Counted from the first letter of the stretch, positions 8,371 through 16,356 are shown. The stretch: 64,000 nt of DNA from Oxalobacteraceae bacterium AB_14 (GCA_000381565.1 KB906725.1:401727-465726); one strand, 5' to 3'. Program-made: numbers and translations. The notes: generated by a model from the sequence alone, not told the origin.

Positions 8371-9604
8371 ACGCCTGCTCAAGCTGGGCGCTGCCGCCAG
8401 CGTCGCCGGCTTGATGGCGCTGAGCGCCGTGGCCGACGTCCTGTCCGCCACGCCGGAGCCGCGCCGCATGGTGCTGTGCGGCCTGGCCGCGCTGCTGCCT
8501 GCCGCCGCGCTGTGGCAATGCCTGCGCCGCCTGGCGCCCCGCACCCCGCGCATGGAGGCGCACGACAGCGCGCTGCATCACGGCGCGCCTGCGGGCCGCG
8601 AACTGTCCGACACCATCCACGCGCTGGAAGCCCGGCTCGAACACGCGCCCATCGCGCTGTTCAGCATCCAGAACGCGGCCGGCGCCGGCGCGGTGGCGCC
8701 GTTGAACGCCAGCGCGCGCCGCCTGCTCGCACCCGGCCGCGCCAGCGTGCCGCAGGACCTGCACCAGCTGCTGGCCGCGCAGACCGCCGGCCAGCGGCAG
8801 CTGATCAGCTTTGACACCGAGCGTGGCGTGGAGCGCGCGCTGGTCGCCGTCGCCGCGCTGACGATGCAGGGCACGGCCCAGCGCCTGGCCGCGCTGATGC
8901 CGGTGGAGAGCGAACTGGAAGCCGAAGCCCTGAACGCCTGGCGTGAACTGGTGCAGGTGCTGACCCACGAGATCATGAACTCGCTGACCCCGGTGGCGTC
9001 CCTGTCGCGCACCGCCTGCGGCTTGCTGGACGAAGCGGGTGCCGGACTGCCGGCCGACATCCACGCCGACCTGGGCACCGCGCTGGACGCCATCTCGCGC
9101 CGCGCCGCCAGCCTGGTCGATTTTGTCGGCAGCTACCGCAGCCTGTCGACCGTGCCGCAGGCGCAGCCGCAGCGCGTGCTGCTGGAGGAATTGTTCGAAC
9201 GGCTGTCGATGCTGATAGCGCCGCAGTGGCAGGCCCTGGGCGGCAAGGTATCATTCTCGGTGGAGCCGGCGTCGCTGGCGGTGATGATCGATCCCGGCCA
9301 GCTGGAACAGGCGCTCATCAACCTGCTGAAGAACGCGTCGGAAGCCATCACCGGCAAGGCGCCGGAAGCGCAGGTGCGCGCGCGCTTCAGCCGGGGCGGC
9401 CGCCTGCGCATCGAGGTGGTGGACAACGGCCCCGGCGTGCCGGAGGCGCTGGCCGCGCACATCTTCACGCCGTTCTTCTCGACCAAAAAACAGGGCCGGG
9501 GCATCGGCCTGGCGATGGTGCGGCACCTGGTGCACGCCAACGGCGGCACGGTGCGCTACGCGCGCTCGGTCAGCGCCGGCGCGCGCTTCATGCTGACTTT
9601 TTAA
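8360..9604 (+). CDS. Sensor histidine kinase partner of the adjacent sigma-54 regulator
   Basis: 414 residues. Two N-terminal hydrophobic segments (about 10-30 and 37-54) anchor it with little periplasmic sequence between them, followed by a PAS-like linker (about 85-185). The phospho-accepting histidine is H203 in LTHEIMNSLTP, an E-I-M-N-S-L-T-P variant of the H-box. The ATPase domain follows with N-box NLLKNASEAI, DNGPGVP and GRGIGLAMV. The start ATG at 8360 overlaps the end of the regulator gene by 11 bases, implying translational coupling. The lack of a sizeable sensor domain suggests it senses a membrane or cytoplasmic signal. It faces the convergent gene at 9614 with only nine bases between. 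Confidence 0.88.
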   Translation: MASERLLKLGAAASVAGLMALSAVADVLSATPEPRRMVLCGLAALLPAAALWQCLRRLAPRTPRMEAHDSALHHGAPAGRELSDTIHALEARLEHAPIALFSIQNAAGAGAVAPLNASARRLLAPGRASVPQDLHQLLAAQTAGQRQLISFDTERGVERALVAVAALTMQGTAQRLAALMPVESELEAEALNAWRELVQVLTHEIMNSLTPVASLSRTACGLLDEAGAGLPADIHADLGTALDAISRRAASLVDFVGSYRSLSTVPQAQPQRVLLEELFERLSMLIAPQWQALGGKVSFSVEPASLAVMIDPGQLEQALINLLKNASEAITGKAPEAQVRARFSRGGRLRIEVVDNGPGVPEALAAHIFTPFFSTKKQGRGIGLAMVRHLVHANGGTVRYARSVSAGARFMLTF

Positions 9605-9613
9605 CGGCAGGTC

Positions 9614-10066
9614 TTAGCGCACCATGTCGATGTGCAGGATGCCGTCTTCGTCGTACGGCTCGGTCACCGTCCTGAAGCCGTAGCCGCCGTAGAATTTTTC
9701 CAGGTGCGCCTGCGCGCCGATGCGGAAGCCGTGGCCGGGATGCAGCGCCTCGGCCAGCGGGATCGCCTTGGCCAGCAGCTCGCGGCCGATGCCGCTGCCG
9801 CGCGCGGCCTGGGTGGTCAGCACGCGGCCGAGCGACATTTCGTCATACTTCACGCCGGGCGGCACGCAGCGCAGATATGCGACCAGCGTGCGCTTGCCGT
9901 CGATCTCGCGCCAGGCCATCAGGTGCTGGCACTGCGGATCGCAGCCGTCGATGTCCGGGTACAAACAGGTCTGCTCCAGGATGAACACCTGCTGGCGTTG
10001 CAGCAGCACTTCATACCAGTCCAGGCGGGGGATGTCGTCAAAGGCCAGCCATTGCCACTCAATCAT
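9614..10066 (-). CDS. elaA: GNAT N-acetyltransferase, ElaA family
   Basis: A 150-residue single-domain acetyltransferase. The N-terminal EWQWLAFDDI...LLQRQQVFILEQ..YPDIDGCD block is characteristic of ElaA, and the acetyl-CoA loop is in GRVLTTQAARGSGIGRELL (about 81-99). C-terminal FYGGYGF resembles the FYxxxGF motif of GNAT proteins. Cytoplasmic; the substrate of ElaA is not established. It is transcribed away from ohr's terminator and convergent with the kinase gene at 8360-9604. Confidence 0.85.
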   Translation of the reverse strand: MIEWQWLAFDDIPRLDWYEVLLQRQQVFILEQTCLYPDIDGCDPQCQHLMAWREIDGKRTLVAYLRCVPPGVKYDEMSLGRVLTTQAARGSGIGRELLAKAIPLAEALHPGHGFRIGAQAHLEKFYGGYGFRTVTEPYDEDGILHIDMVR

Positions 10067-10104
10067 TGCGTGTCCCGTTGCGGTTCAAAACAACGATTGT
10101 ATGT

Positions 10105-10140
10105 GAAAAAAGGCCGGCCCCTCGGAGGAGGGACCGGCCT
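10105..10140 (-). terminator. Rho-independent terminator of ohr
   Basis: On the minus strand a GC-rich stem (AGGCCGG...CCGGCCT, one mismatch) is followed by TTTTTTC, directly after the ohr stop codon at 10162. Confidence 0.8.
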
Positions 10141-10161
10141 GTCATGCGGGGACCGTATCGA

Positions 10162-10587
10162 TTAAACGATGGTCAGCGTCACGTCGATGTTGCCGCGGGT
10201 GGCGTTCGAGTATGGGCACACGATGTGGGCGGCGGCGACCAGTTTCTCGGCTTCTGCGCGGTCCAGGCCTGGCAGCGAGATTTTCAGTTCGACTTCGATG
10301 CCGAAACCGGTAGGGATGGCGCCGATGCCGACGATGCCTTCCACCGACACGTCCGCCGGGACGGCGATCTTGTCGCGGCCGCCGACGAATTTCATCGCGC
10401 CGATGAAGCAGGCCGAGTAGCCGGCAGCGAACAGCTGCTCAGGGTTGGTGCCGACGGCGCCGGCGCCGCCCAGTTCTTTCGGGGTGGTCAGCTTCGCGTC
10501 CAGCACGCCGTCGGAGGAGACGGCACGGCCTTCGCGGCCACCGGTTGCTTTTGCGTTTGCGCGGTACAGAACTTGTTGGATCGACAT
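10162..10587 (-). CDS. ohr: Organic hydroperoxide resistance protein Ohr
   Basis: A 141-residue thiol peroxidase that reduces organic hydroperoxides in the cytoplasm. The two catalytic cysteines of the OsmC/Ohr fold are present, C60 in GYSACFIGA and C124 in [11 protein letters not shown], with the Ohr-type spacing that separates it from OsmC. Length and both motifs are standard. Ohr genes usually sit beside the MarR-type repressor ohrR. None is encoded within this neighbourhood: the upstream side is an AT-rich stretch leading to a Hip module. A long palindrome at 10693-10727 may be the regulator's operator. Confidence 0.93.
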   Translation of the reverse strand: MSIQQVLYRANAKATGGREGRAVSSDGVLDAKLTTPKELGGAGAVGTNPEQLFAAGYSACFIGAMKFVGGRDKIAVPADVSVEGIVGIGAIPTGFGIEVELKISLPGLDRAEAEKLVAAAHIVCPYSNATRGNIDVTLTIV

Positions 10588-10692
10588 GATGATATTCCTT
10601 TGAATGAGTGAGAATGATTAGTTTACTATTTAATCGCTAGCTACCTACTTCTACTACTATCCGGCGCCGTTTGCAGCGCCCATGGACACACT

Positions 10693-10727
10693 ATAAATCG
10701 TGTGCTATTTAATAGCAAGCGATTTAT
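10693..10727. promoter_or_regulatory. 35-base palindrome, candidate operator
   Basis: Nested arms are symmetric about 10710: an outer ATAAATCG / CGATTTAT pair and an inner perfect GCTATTTAATAGC, separated by three non-matching bases on each side. The CTATTTAAT core recurs at about 10626 next to the ohr start. A MarR/OhrR-type site is plausible from the position and symmetry but is inferred. Confidence 0.5.
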
Positions 10728-10871
10728 GAAAATATTTTTTGGATGTTCGATGCGCTGGCCACTACCCCAACGATACCGAAAAGCTGCTGTCACGAAGCGA
10801 GGCAGCCCCTCCCTCTGTAGCGCCCTATTATTGTCAATAAGTTACGAATATACTTTTTCGATTGTGGACGA

Positions 10872-10954
10872 TAATCTAAAAAGTATTTACGTTGCTTACT
10901 TGTCATTATCGATTTGCTTTTTCATTTATGTGCTGTAATCTAAATAGTATTTAC
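10872..10954. promoter_or_regulatory. Direct-repeat operator pair before the Hip module
   Basis: Two 19-base copies differing at one position (TAATCTAAAAAGTATTTAC at 10872-10890 and TAATCTAAATAGTATTTAC at 10936-10954) start 64 bases apart. Within its 20-base context the second copy has GTAA...TTAC half-inverted ends. The second copy ends 15 bases before the antitoxin start codon, where an autoregulatory HipB-type repressor would act. Confidence 0.6.
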
Positions 10955-10969
10955 ATCTAGGGGATGGTT

Positions 10970-11296
10970 ATGGGACGCAGGCGAATCGAGGAAGCAGACT
11001 TCCCGACTTTGGTATGCGATCGACTCAAGGAATGGGGTTTGAGCATTAGGAAGCAGCGAGTGGCTCAAGGGATACTTGCAGTAGACTTGTGCAGCAGATT
11101 GGGGATCTCGCATCCCACACTACGCCGACTTGAACTCGGTGAGCCAACCATTGGAGCTGTCCACTACTTGTCGGCACTTCACGTGCTGGGCGTCATGGAA
11201 GCGATGGCGCCGCAACCGGATCCCGCCCTTTGGCGCATGACCGATGAAGCTCCGCGTGCGCGCGCACCCAAGAAAAATGACGATGAGTACTTCTGA
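10970..11296 (+). CDS. XRE-family regulator, HipB-like antitoxin
   Basis: A short DNA-binding protein of 108 residues from the ATG at 10970. That start is preferred over 10964 because TAGGGG lies at a normal distance before 10970 but abuts 10964. A helix-turn-helix of the XRE type spans about residues 22-75 (RKQRVAQGILAVDLCSRLGISHPTLRRLELGEPT). The tail (DEAPRARAPKKNDDEYF) is charged and probably flexible. The stop codon lies inside the downstream kinase gene, a typical antitoxin-toxin overlap. Likely role: represses the module through the direct repeats upstream and neutralises the HipA-like kinase. Function inferred from family and context. Confidence 0.78.
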   Translation: MGRRRIEEADFPTLVCDRLKEWGLSIRKQRVAQGILAVDLCSRLGISHPTLRRLELGEPTIGAVHYLSALHVLGVMEAMAPQPDPALWRMTDEAPRARAPKKNDDEYF

Positions 11297-12578
11297 AAGA
11301 ATCACCCAGATGGTATACGTGTATTTACAACGCCCCGATAACGGGCAGTGGGTCGTCGTCGGAAGATACGCACACGACCGCGGCGGAATTGGACGATTCA
11401 GATACGCGCCGAGCTACATCGAGAGCGGCGCGCGATGGACGATCGACCCTGTCAATCTCCCTCTGGTCGCCGACAGGGAATGGACTGCACCGCGGTATGC
11501 TGGACTGCATGACATTCTCCGCGATGCAAGTCCGGATGCGTGGGGGCAGGGATTGATTCGTCGCGAAACCGGCGTTGGAGAGAATGCTACACCCTTCCAT
11601 TACCTGCTCAACTCCGGTAATGGTGATCGGTGGGGGGCTCTTGCTGTGGGTACTGGTAGGAAGCCGAACATCGCGGGCCTGGGATCACCACGCATAGACA
11701 CATTAGATGACCTGGTCAAAGAGCTGCTGGCGATCGCGAATCATCAGCCGGCCATCAACCCAAGTGTGCGAAGGCGCTTATTTGCAACAGCGAGTTTGGG
11801 AGGTGTTCGGCCTAAGCTAACTGTGAGAGACGGCGACACATATTGGCTGGCCAAGCCAACCATCCATACCGACATTACTGACATCGCCAGGCTAGAAGCA
11901 GCTACACAGCGCTGGGGATCGGAAGCCGGGTTGAACTTCGCGCAAGCCACATACCGCTCTATGGAGGGCGGTCGGGGAGTTGTGCTTGTCAAGCGCTTCG
12001 ACCGTGAAGGGCCGCAGCGATTCATGACCGCTAGCAGCGCAACGCTGTTACAGGTTCAGTATCCACCGGTAACGCCTGCAGACGTCGCGGGGGCAAGCTA
12101 CCCCAGGTTAGCCGAGGAGCTGCGCCGTATCGGCGCCCCATCAGAAGACTGGAAGGAACTTTTCGGACGCATGGTATTTAACGCGATGGTTGGAAACGAC
12201 GACGATCATTGCAGGAACCACGCTGTGTACTACAGAGAGCGAGATGGAGCTTGGCGCCTGTCTCCCGCGTTCGACGTCGTTCCGAGCACAGAAGACACGC
12301 CAAAAACGCTGCAACTTCAATTGAGCAGGGGTAGTCGCGAGATTTCGAGAGTATCGATTTTGGCCGACTACCGACGCTTTGGCTTTCACGCTATCGAGGA
12401 AGCTCAGCGATTCATGGGCACACTTATTGAACGGATCGCGGACACATTCGACATCATTCGGGATCAGTTGCCGCCCGACATGGTCGAGGTAATGGAGCTG
12501 CGCGTCCAGACCAATAAGGTCTTGCTGCTGGGTGAGGCCGGCCCTGAAAATAAGCCTGCGCGCAAGCCGAAGCCCTGA
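11283..12578 (+). CDS. HipA-like serine/threonine kinase (toxin)
   Basis: 431 residues from the ATG at 11283 (alternatives at 11277 and 11307). It has an N-terminal HipA_N1-like beta domain (VYLQRPDNGQWVVVGRY...), the glycine-rich SLGGVRPKL loop, and the HipA active-site motif GNDDDHCRNH (304-313, catalytic Asp expected at D307), followed by PAFDVVPS as the metal-binding DFD equivalent. These are the marks of an active HipA kinase, which in characterised members phosphorylates aminoacyl-tRNA synthetases such as GltX. It overlaps the antitoxin gene by 14 bases. Base composition is less GC-biased than neighbours, consistent with acquisition. The target here is unknown. Confidence 0.85.
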   Translation: MSTSERITQMVYVYLQRPDNGQWVVVGRYAHDRGGIGRFRYAPSYIESGARWTIDPVNLPLVADREWTAPRYAGLHDILRDASPDAWGQGLIRRETGVGENATPFHYLLNSGNGDRWGALAVGTGRKPNIAGLGSPRIDTLDDLVKELLAIANHQPAINPSVRRRLFATASLGGVRPKLTVRDGDTYWLAKPTIHTDITDIARLEAATQRWGSEAGLNFAQATYRSMEGGRGVVLVKRFDREGPQRFMTASSATLLQVQYPPVTPADVAGASYPRLAEELRRIGAPSEDWKELFGRMVFNAMVGNDDDHCRNHAVYYRERDGAWRLSPAFDVVPSTEDTPKTLQLQLSRGSREISRVSILADYRRFGFHAIEEAQRFMGTLIERIADTFDIIRDQLPPDMVEVMELRVQTNKVLLLGEAGPENKPARKPKP

Positions 12579-12611
12579 TCTGCCTTGGCGATTCAACCTG
12601 GGATGTGGCGA

Positions 12612-13436
12612 CTACGCTTTGACTTCCAACTCACCCAGCAGCGCCAGGCAGGCGCGCGCGGCCGCGTTGTCCAGGTCCTTTTCCTCATGCCAGGCCGACA
12701 CCGATACGGCGACGATGTCAGGCCCGCGCAGCGAGCGGAACAAGGCCGCCATGTCGGCGTAGCTCGGTCCTGATTTGACGTGGTATTTCAGCGCCGGTAT
12801 TTCGGCTTCCGCGTCCATCACGTCGCTGTCGAAATGCAGGTAGAGGCGCTCGCCCGGCTTCACATGCTCGCCGATCTGCGCGATGCTGCAGCAGGTGATG
12901 CCGGAGCTTCGCACCGCCTCCAGCTCACCCGGATCGAGGTCGCGCGCGTCGGACAGGATCACCTGCCGTTCGGGGAAGGGCGTGACGCCGATGGCCGCCA
13001 ACATCGCACCGATGGCGTCGCGGCTTTGCTTGCGGCGGTCGCCGCGTCCCACCAGGATCGCCAGCGGCATGCCGCCGAGGTATTTGGTCTGCGTGGTTTC
13101 CCAGGTGTGGAAGTCGCCATGGGCGTCGAGCCACAGGATGCGGTCCGGCGGGCGTCCGCTGCGCTGCAGGCCGCCCAGCATGCCGAGCGTGGACATGCAG
13201 TCGCCGGAGATGCTGACCGGGACCCGGCCCGCGTCGACGATCCGCTCGACGCGCTCGGCCATGCCGGCGTAGATCCTGCCCATCCTGCGCAGCTTTTCGT
13301 TGGGATCGCTCAGCGTTGTCTCGGCAAAGTCGGGCACGTCGACGACGTCCCACTCATGGCGGTCGAGGTCGGTGACGCGGCGCAGGCCGTCGCGGCGCTG
13401 CCCGATCAGGAAGGGCAGCAGCAGGTGATTGTTCAT
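12612..13436 (-). CDS. Arginase/agmatinase-fold (ureohydrolase-like) protein
   Basis: 274 residues from the ATG at 13436, which overlaps the stop of the preceding sulfotransferase gene as ATGA; a GTG two codons earlier is possible. Metal-binding motifs of the ureohydrolase superfamily are present but altered: SGDCMST (C80 where arginases have His in GGDH), WLDAHGDFHT (D104, H106, D108) and HFDSDVMD (D203, D205, D208). Manganese binding is therefore plausible, with one Cys ligand. It is the last gene of a coupled three-gene operon with a methyltransferase and a sulfotransferase. The substrate (guanidino or amidino compound) is inferred only from the fold. Confidence 0.75.
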   Translation of the reverse strand: MNNHLLLPFLIGQRRDGLRRVTDLDRHEWDVVDVPDFAETTLSDPNEKLRRMGRIYAGMAERVERIVDAGRVPVSISGDCMSTLGMLGGLQRSGRPPDRILWLDAHGDFHTWETTQTKYLGGMPLAILVGRGDRRKQSRDAIGAMLAAIGVTPFPERQVILSDARDLDPGELEAVRSSGITCCSIAQIGEHVKPGERLYLHFDSDVMDAEAEIPALKYHVKSGPSYADMAALFRSLRGPDIVAVSVSAWHEEKDLDNAAARACLALLGELEVKA

Positions 13437-14671
13437 GTCCACGACTCCGGATTCATCGTGTAGCCCAGCTGCTCCATCATCGCCCGCACCGGCGGGCGCC
13501 GGCCCATGTCCAATAACGCCTGTTCGCGCTTGCGCCAGCGTAGCGCGCCGGGGGCGTCGGTGGCCATCGTCACGGGCAGCCGCGCCGGCAGCGGCAGATC
13601 GGACAGGCCAAGCAGGTCGCCAATGCGCTGCAGCTGCGCCGGCGGATGGTCCAGGAAGTCCTCGAACGCCACGCGCAGCGCCGGCACGCCGCTGGCAAGG
13701 ATCGCCTCATTCGATGCCAGCCATTGGTTCAGGCACACGTCGCCCAGCTCGGACTGGATGAATTGGCGCCAGTTGGGCGGCAGGTCGAACTTCCACCAGC
13801 GCCGGCCGAACGGCGTGGCGTCGGAATAGCCGCCTATCCGCAGCGCCGTGCCGGCGCGCGCCATGTCGTGCGCGAAGAAGCCCTTGGGCGACAGCCAGCC
13901 GTCCATCAAGCCATTGACCGACTGCGCATAGCCGCGGGTGAGGTGGAGGTACTGGATATCGGCGTTCGGGAACAGTTGCTCATGCATGCCGATCCGGTAG
14001 GCGTCGCTCGGCGATTTGAACAGCAGGATCTTGCTGGCCGCGTCGTCGATGGTGAACCGGCGGCGATAGCTGCGCGGCAGCACGAACGGCGGCTCTTCGA
14101 TCTTCAGCGGCTCGTCGTAGTAGCCGCTGGGGCCCAGGCCGAAATCGCGCAGCGACGATGGCGGCTGTCCATCATAAAAATTCATGCGCCATGGCTGGTC
14201 GCGAAACACCGCCGCCAGGATCGCGCTTTCCGTCTGCTGCTTGTTCGATTGCAGGGCCAGGTCCAGCGCATCGTTCAGCTTTCGGCGCTGCGCCGGGTCG
14301 ATGAACAGCAGCGGGTACTGCAACAGCAGGCGCCGCCGCCAGCGGTCCTTGAGTTGCTCCGGCGGCGGCAGCGTGGGACTGGGTACGCCGAGCTCGGCGA
14401 AGATGTTGTCGGCCAAGAGGTCCGGCTGCGCCAACATGCCGATGGCGTCACTGTCGGCGTGGACGCCGAAGCTGTTGCCGGTGAGCGCCAGGTACGGTTC
14501 CATCTCGCCATCGAGCGAGGCGATGTCCGGATGTTCGGCCAGCACGTGCTTGACCAGGCTGGACCCCGCGCGCGAATTGCAAAGTATCACCACCACACGC
14601 CGCACCAGCGGTCGCCACGGCGCATGGGCGACCGCGCGCAAGCCGGCGATGGTATCGAACACCTCGTTCAT
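13433..14671 (-). CDS. Sulfotransferase-family protein
   Basis: 412 residues from the ATG at 14671, which shares ATGA with the stop of the methyltransferase gene; upstream in-frame codons back to 14902 lie inside that gene and are ignored. The N-terminal beta-strand plus loop VVVILCNSRAGSSLV (26-40) matches the 5'-phosphosulfate loop of PAPS-dependent sulfotransferases, and a 3'-phosphate-binding region is likely near the later LHLTRGYAQS segment. No signal peptide. It is longer than typical small-molecule sulfotransferases (about 300), with an extra middle segment. Reaction expected: sulfuryl transfer from PAPS to a small hydroxylated or amino compound. The acceptor is unknown. Confidence 0.72.
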   Translation of the reverse strand: MNEVFDTIAGLRAVAHAPWRPLVRRVVVILCNSRAGSSLVKHVLAEHPDIASLDGEMEPYLALTGNSFGVHADSDAIGMLAQPDLLADNIFAELGVPSPTLPPPEQLKDRWRRRLLLQYPLLFIDPAQRRKLNDALDLALQSNKQQTESAILAAVFRDQPWRMNFYDGQPPSSLRDFGLGPSGYYDEPLKIEEPPFVLPRSYRRRFTIDDAASKILLFKSPSDAYRIGMHEQLFPNADIQYLHLTRGYAQSVNGLMDGWLSPKGFFAHDMARAGTALRIGGYSDATPFGRRWWKFDLPPNWRQFIQSELGDVCLNQWLASNEAILASGVPALRVAFEDFLDHPPAQLQRIGDLLGLSDLPLPARLPVTMATDAPGALRWRKREQALLDMGRRPPVRAMMEQLGYTMNPESWT

Positions 14672-15369
14672 ACGCTTGCGGTGTGAGGCAATCGCTTGAT
14701 GAGGAAGGCGTAGAACTCCTTGGTTTCGTCGGCGCGCGCGCGGGCCACCATGCGCATGCTGTAGCCGTTTTCCTTGGCCAGCTTGCGCACTTCCTTGACC
14801 GCGCCGAAATTGGAGTGTGCGAAATAAATGCGCCCGTCCGGTTTCAGATACTTGCCGACCTGCTGGAAGAACTGGGTATTGGTTCGGAAGTCGGTGTCCC
14901 ACTGCGAACGCGCGACGACGTCGGGAGCCTCCTTGTTGCGGAAGGGGAGGTTGGCGGTGATGACGTCGAACTGCTCGTCGCCGATGCCGTCGAACAGGCA
15001 GGAATAGCGCACTTCCATCGTCTCGCCGAAGCCGTGCTCGGCGGCGTTGTGCAGTGCGCTCTTCAGCGCGGCGGGGTTGATGTCGACGGCCAGCACGCGG
15101 GCGGCGCCGCCATAGCAGGCGAAGACCGCGATGACGCCGGAGCCGGTGCCGACATCGAGCACGCTGTCGCCCGGCTTGACGCGCAGGCTGGTGACCAGCG
15201 GCTGGCTATCCGTGTAGGGCCAGAAGGTATTGGGGAAGACGTGGAATTCCTTGCCGAGATAGCGGAATGTCTTGCCGTCGTCGGGTATTATTTTGAAAGC
15301 CTTCTGGCGGTCTTTCTGCCAGCGATCGATGTGCGCCAATTTGCCTGGGGAATGGTCCATTTCTATCAC
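14668..15369 (-). CDS. Class I SAM-dependent methyltransferase
   Basis: 233 residues. The SAM-binding motif DVGTGSG is at 72-78, the acidic ribose-binding residue is D96 in AVDINPAAL, and the catalytic-type motif is NLPF (140-143), a variant of the NPPF/NPPY signature of N-methyltransferases that act on amide or amino nitrogen. It is the first gene of an operon whose three members overlap as ATGA, so the products are probably made in fixed ratio. Its promoter must lie in 15370-15486, shared divergently with the TolB-like gene. A small-molecule substrate is inferred from the neighbours rather than from the sequence. Confidence 0.8.
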   Translation of the reverse strand: MIEMDHSPGKLAHIDRWQKDRQKAFKIIPDDGKTFRYLGKEFHVFPNTFWPYTDSQPLVTSLRVKPGDSVLDVGTGSGVIAVFACYGGAARVLAVDINPAALKSALHNAAEHGFGETMEVRYSCLFDGIGDEQFDVITANLPFRNKEAPDVVARSQWDTDFRTNTQFFQQVGKYLKPDGRIYFAHSNFGAVKEVRKLAKENGYSMRMVARARADETKEFYAFLIKRLPHTASV

Positions 15370-15486
15370 CTATCGGATGAAGGAAAGCAAAGTTGGATAG
15401 TACACCGATAATTTATCATTGGAAAAACAATTGAATACCGAAAGCGAAGTGGCTCGCGCCGGCGATTGCGACTATCCTTCACTTCC

Positions 15487-16356
15487 ATGAAGAAACTCAG
15501 TCACTACCTCGTCTTCGCCGCCACGGCCGTCGTCATCAACGCCGCGCAGGCGCAGATGCGGATTGAAATCAGCGGCGTCGGCAGCAATCAGATTCCTGTT
15601 GCCGTGGCCGGCTTCGCCGATGAAATCCTGGCGCCGCAGCAGATCTCCGCCATCATCAAGGCCGACCTGGAACGCGGCGGCATGTTCAAGCTGATCGATG
15701 CCGGCGCCATCACCGACCTCCACAACATCGACTACGCCGGCTGGAAAGCCAGGGGCGCCGATGCGCTGGTGGTGGGCACGGTGTCGGCGCTGGCCGACGG
15801 CCGCTACGACGTGCGCTACCAATTGTTCGACACCGTCAAGGCCAGCCAGCTGTCGCGCCAGGAGCAGTCGGTGTCCGGCCTGGCCGCGCGCCTGGCGGCG
15901 CACAAGATCGCCGACGATGTGTTCCTCAAGCTGACCGGCGTGCCCGGCGCGTTCGCCACCCGCATGGCCTACGTCAAAGAGGAGGGCGGCGCCTACCGGC
16001 TGGCCGTGGCCGACATCGACGGCGAGGGCGAGCAGACGGCGCGGCGTTCGAATACCCCCATCATTTCGCCGGCCTGGTCGCCGGACGGCGCCCGGCTGGC
16101 CGTGTCGCTGTCGATGGACGGCCATACGCAGATCTACACCGTCAACGCCGACGGCAGCGGCTTGCGCCGCGTGTCCGACGGCACCGACGACCTGTCGCCC
16201 AGTTTCGCGCCGAACGGCAAGTACCTCATCTACGCCACCGAGGCGGCCGGGCGCAAGTCGCTGATGGTGGTGTCGGTCGATGGCCGCGTGAAGCAGAAGC
16301 TCAGCGCCCAGGATGGCGACATCAGGCAGCCAGCTTGGGGGCCTTTCCGGCCCTGA
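15487..16356 (+). CDS. TolB-like protein with shortened beta-propeller
   Basis: 289 residues from the ATG at 15487: a signal peptide ending at ...INAAQA, a TolB N-terminal domain (about 23-152; VAGFADE, DLERGGMFKLID, DYAGWKARGADALVVG) and only two to three propeller repeats (155-287) in place of the six blades of a normal TolB (about 430 residues). The segment PIISPAWSPDG runs directly into a blade with DGHTQIYTVNADGSG and then into the last-blade motif SPSFAPNGKYLIYAT. The canonical TolB ending GDIRQPAWGPF is kept. This looks like in-frame loss of inner blades. tolQRA and pal are not adjacent, so it is a stand-alone paralogue. The 3' end overlaps the convergent gene at 16322 by 35 bases. Confidence 0.82.
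   Translation: MKKLSHYLVFAATAVVINAAQAQMRIEISGVGSNQIPVAVAGFADEILAPQQISAIIKADLERGGMFKLIDAGAITDLHNIDYAGWKARGADALVVGTVSALADGRYDVRYQLFDTVKASQLSRQEQSVSGLAARLAAHKIADDVFLKLTGVPGAFATRMAYVKEEGGAYRLAVADIDGEGEQTARRSNTPIISPAWSPDGARLAVSLSMDGHTQIYTVNADGSGLRRVSDGTDDLSPSFAPNGKYLIYATEAAGRKSLMVVSVDGRVKQKLSAQDGDIRQPAWGPFRP

Larger units (their letters stand above)
10588..10963. other. AT-rich intergenic stretch between ohr and the Hip module
   Basis: About 375 bases without a convincing gene. It is visibly more AT-rich than the flanking sequence, especially from 10840 onward. It holds a 35-base palindrome (10693-10727), a second CTATTTAAT half-site near 10626, and the 19-base direct repeats described separately. 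A 78-codon open frame starts at 10702 but has no ribosome binding site and an unlikely composition, so it is not called as a gene. Confidence 0.6.

Noticed and set aside
10702-10938. 78-codon open frame in the AT-rich gap before the Hip module, as a possible ohrR remnant or small gene
   Set aside because: No ribosome binding site, no MarR-like motif in any part of it, and the frame crosses the palindrome and runs into the repeat operators; regarded as non-coding.
12532-12762. Short plus-strand frame at the end of the Hip kinase and start of the ureohydrolase region
   Set aside because: Antisense to the ureohydrolase gene and without a start signal.
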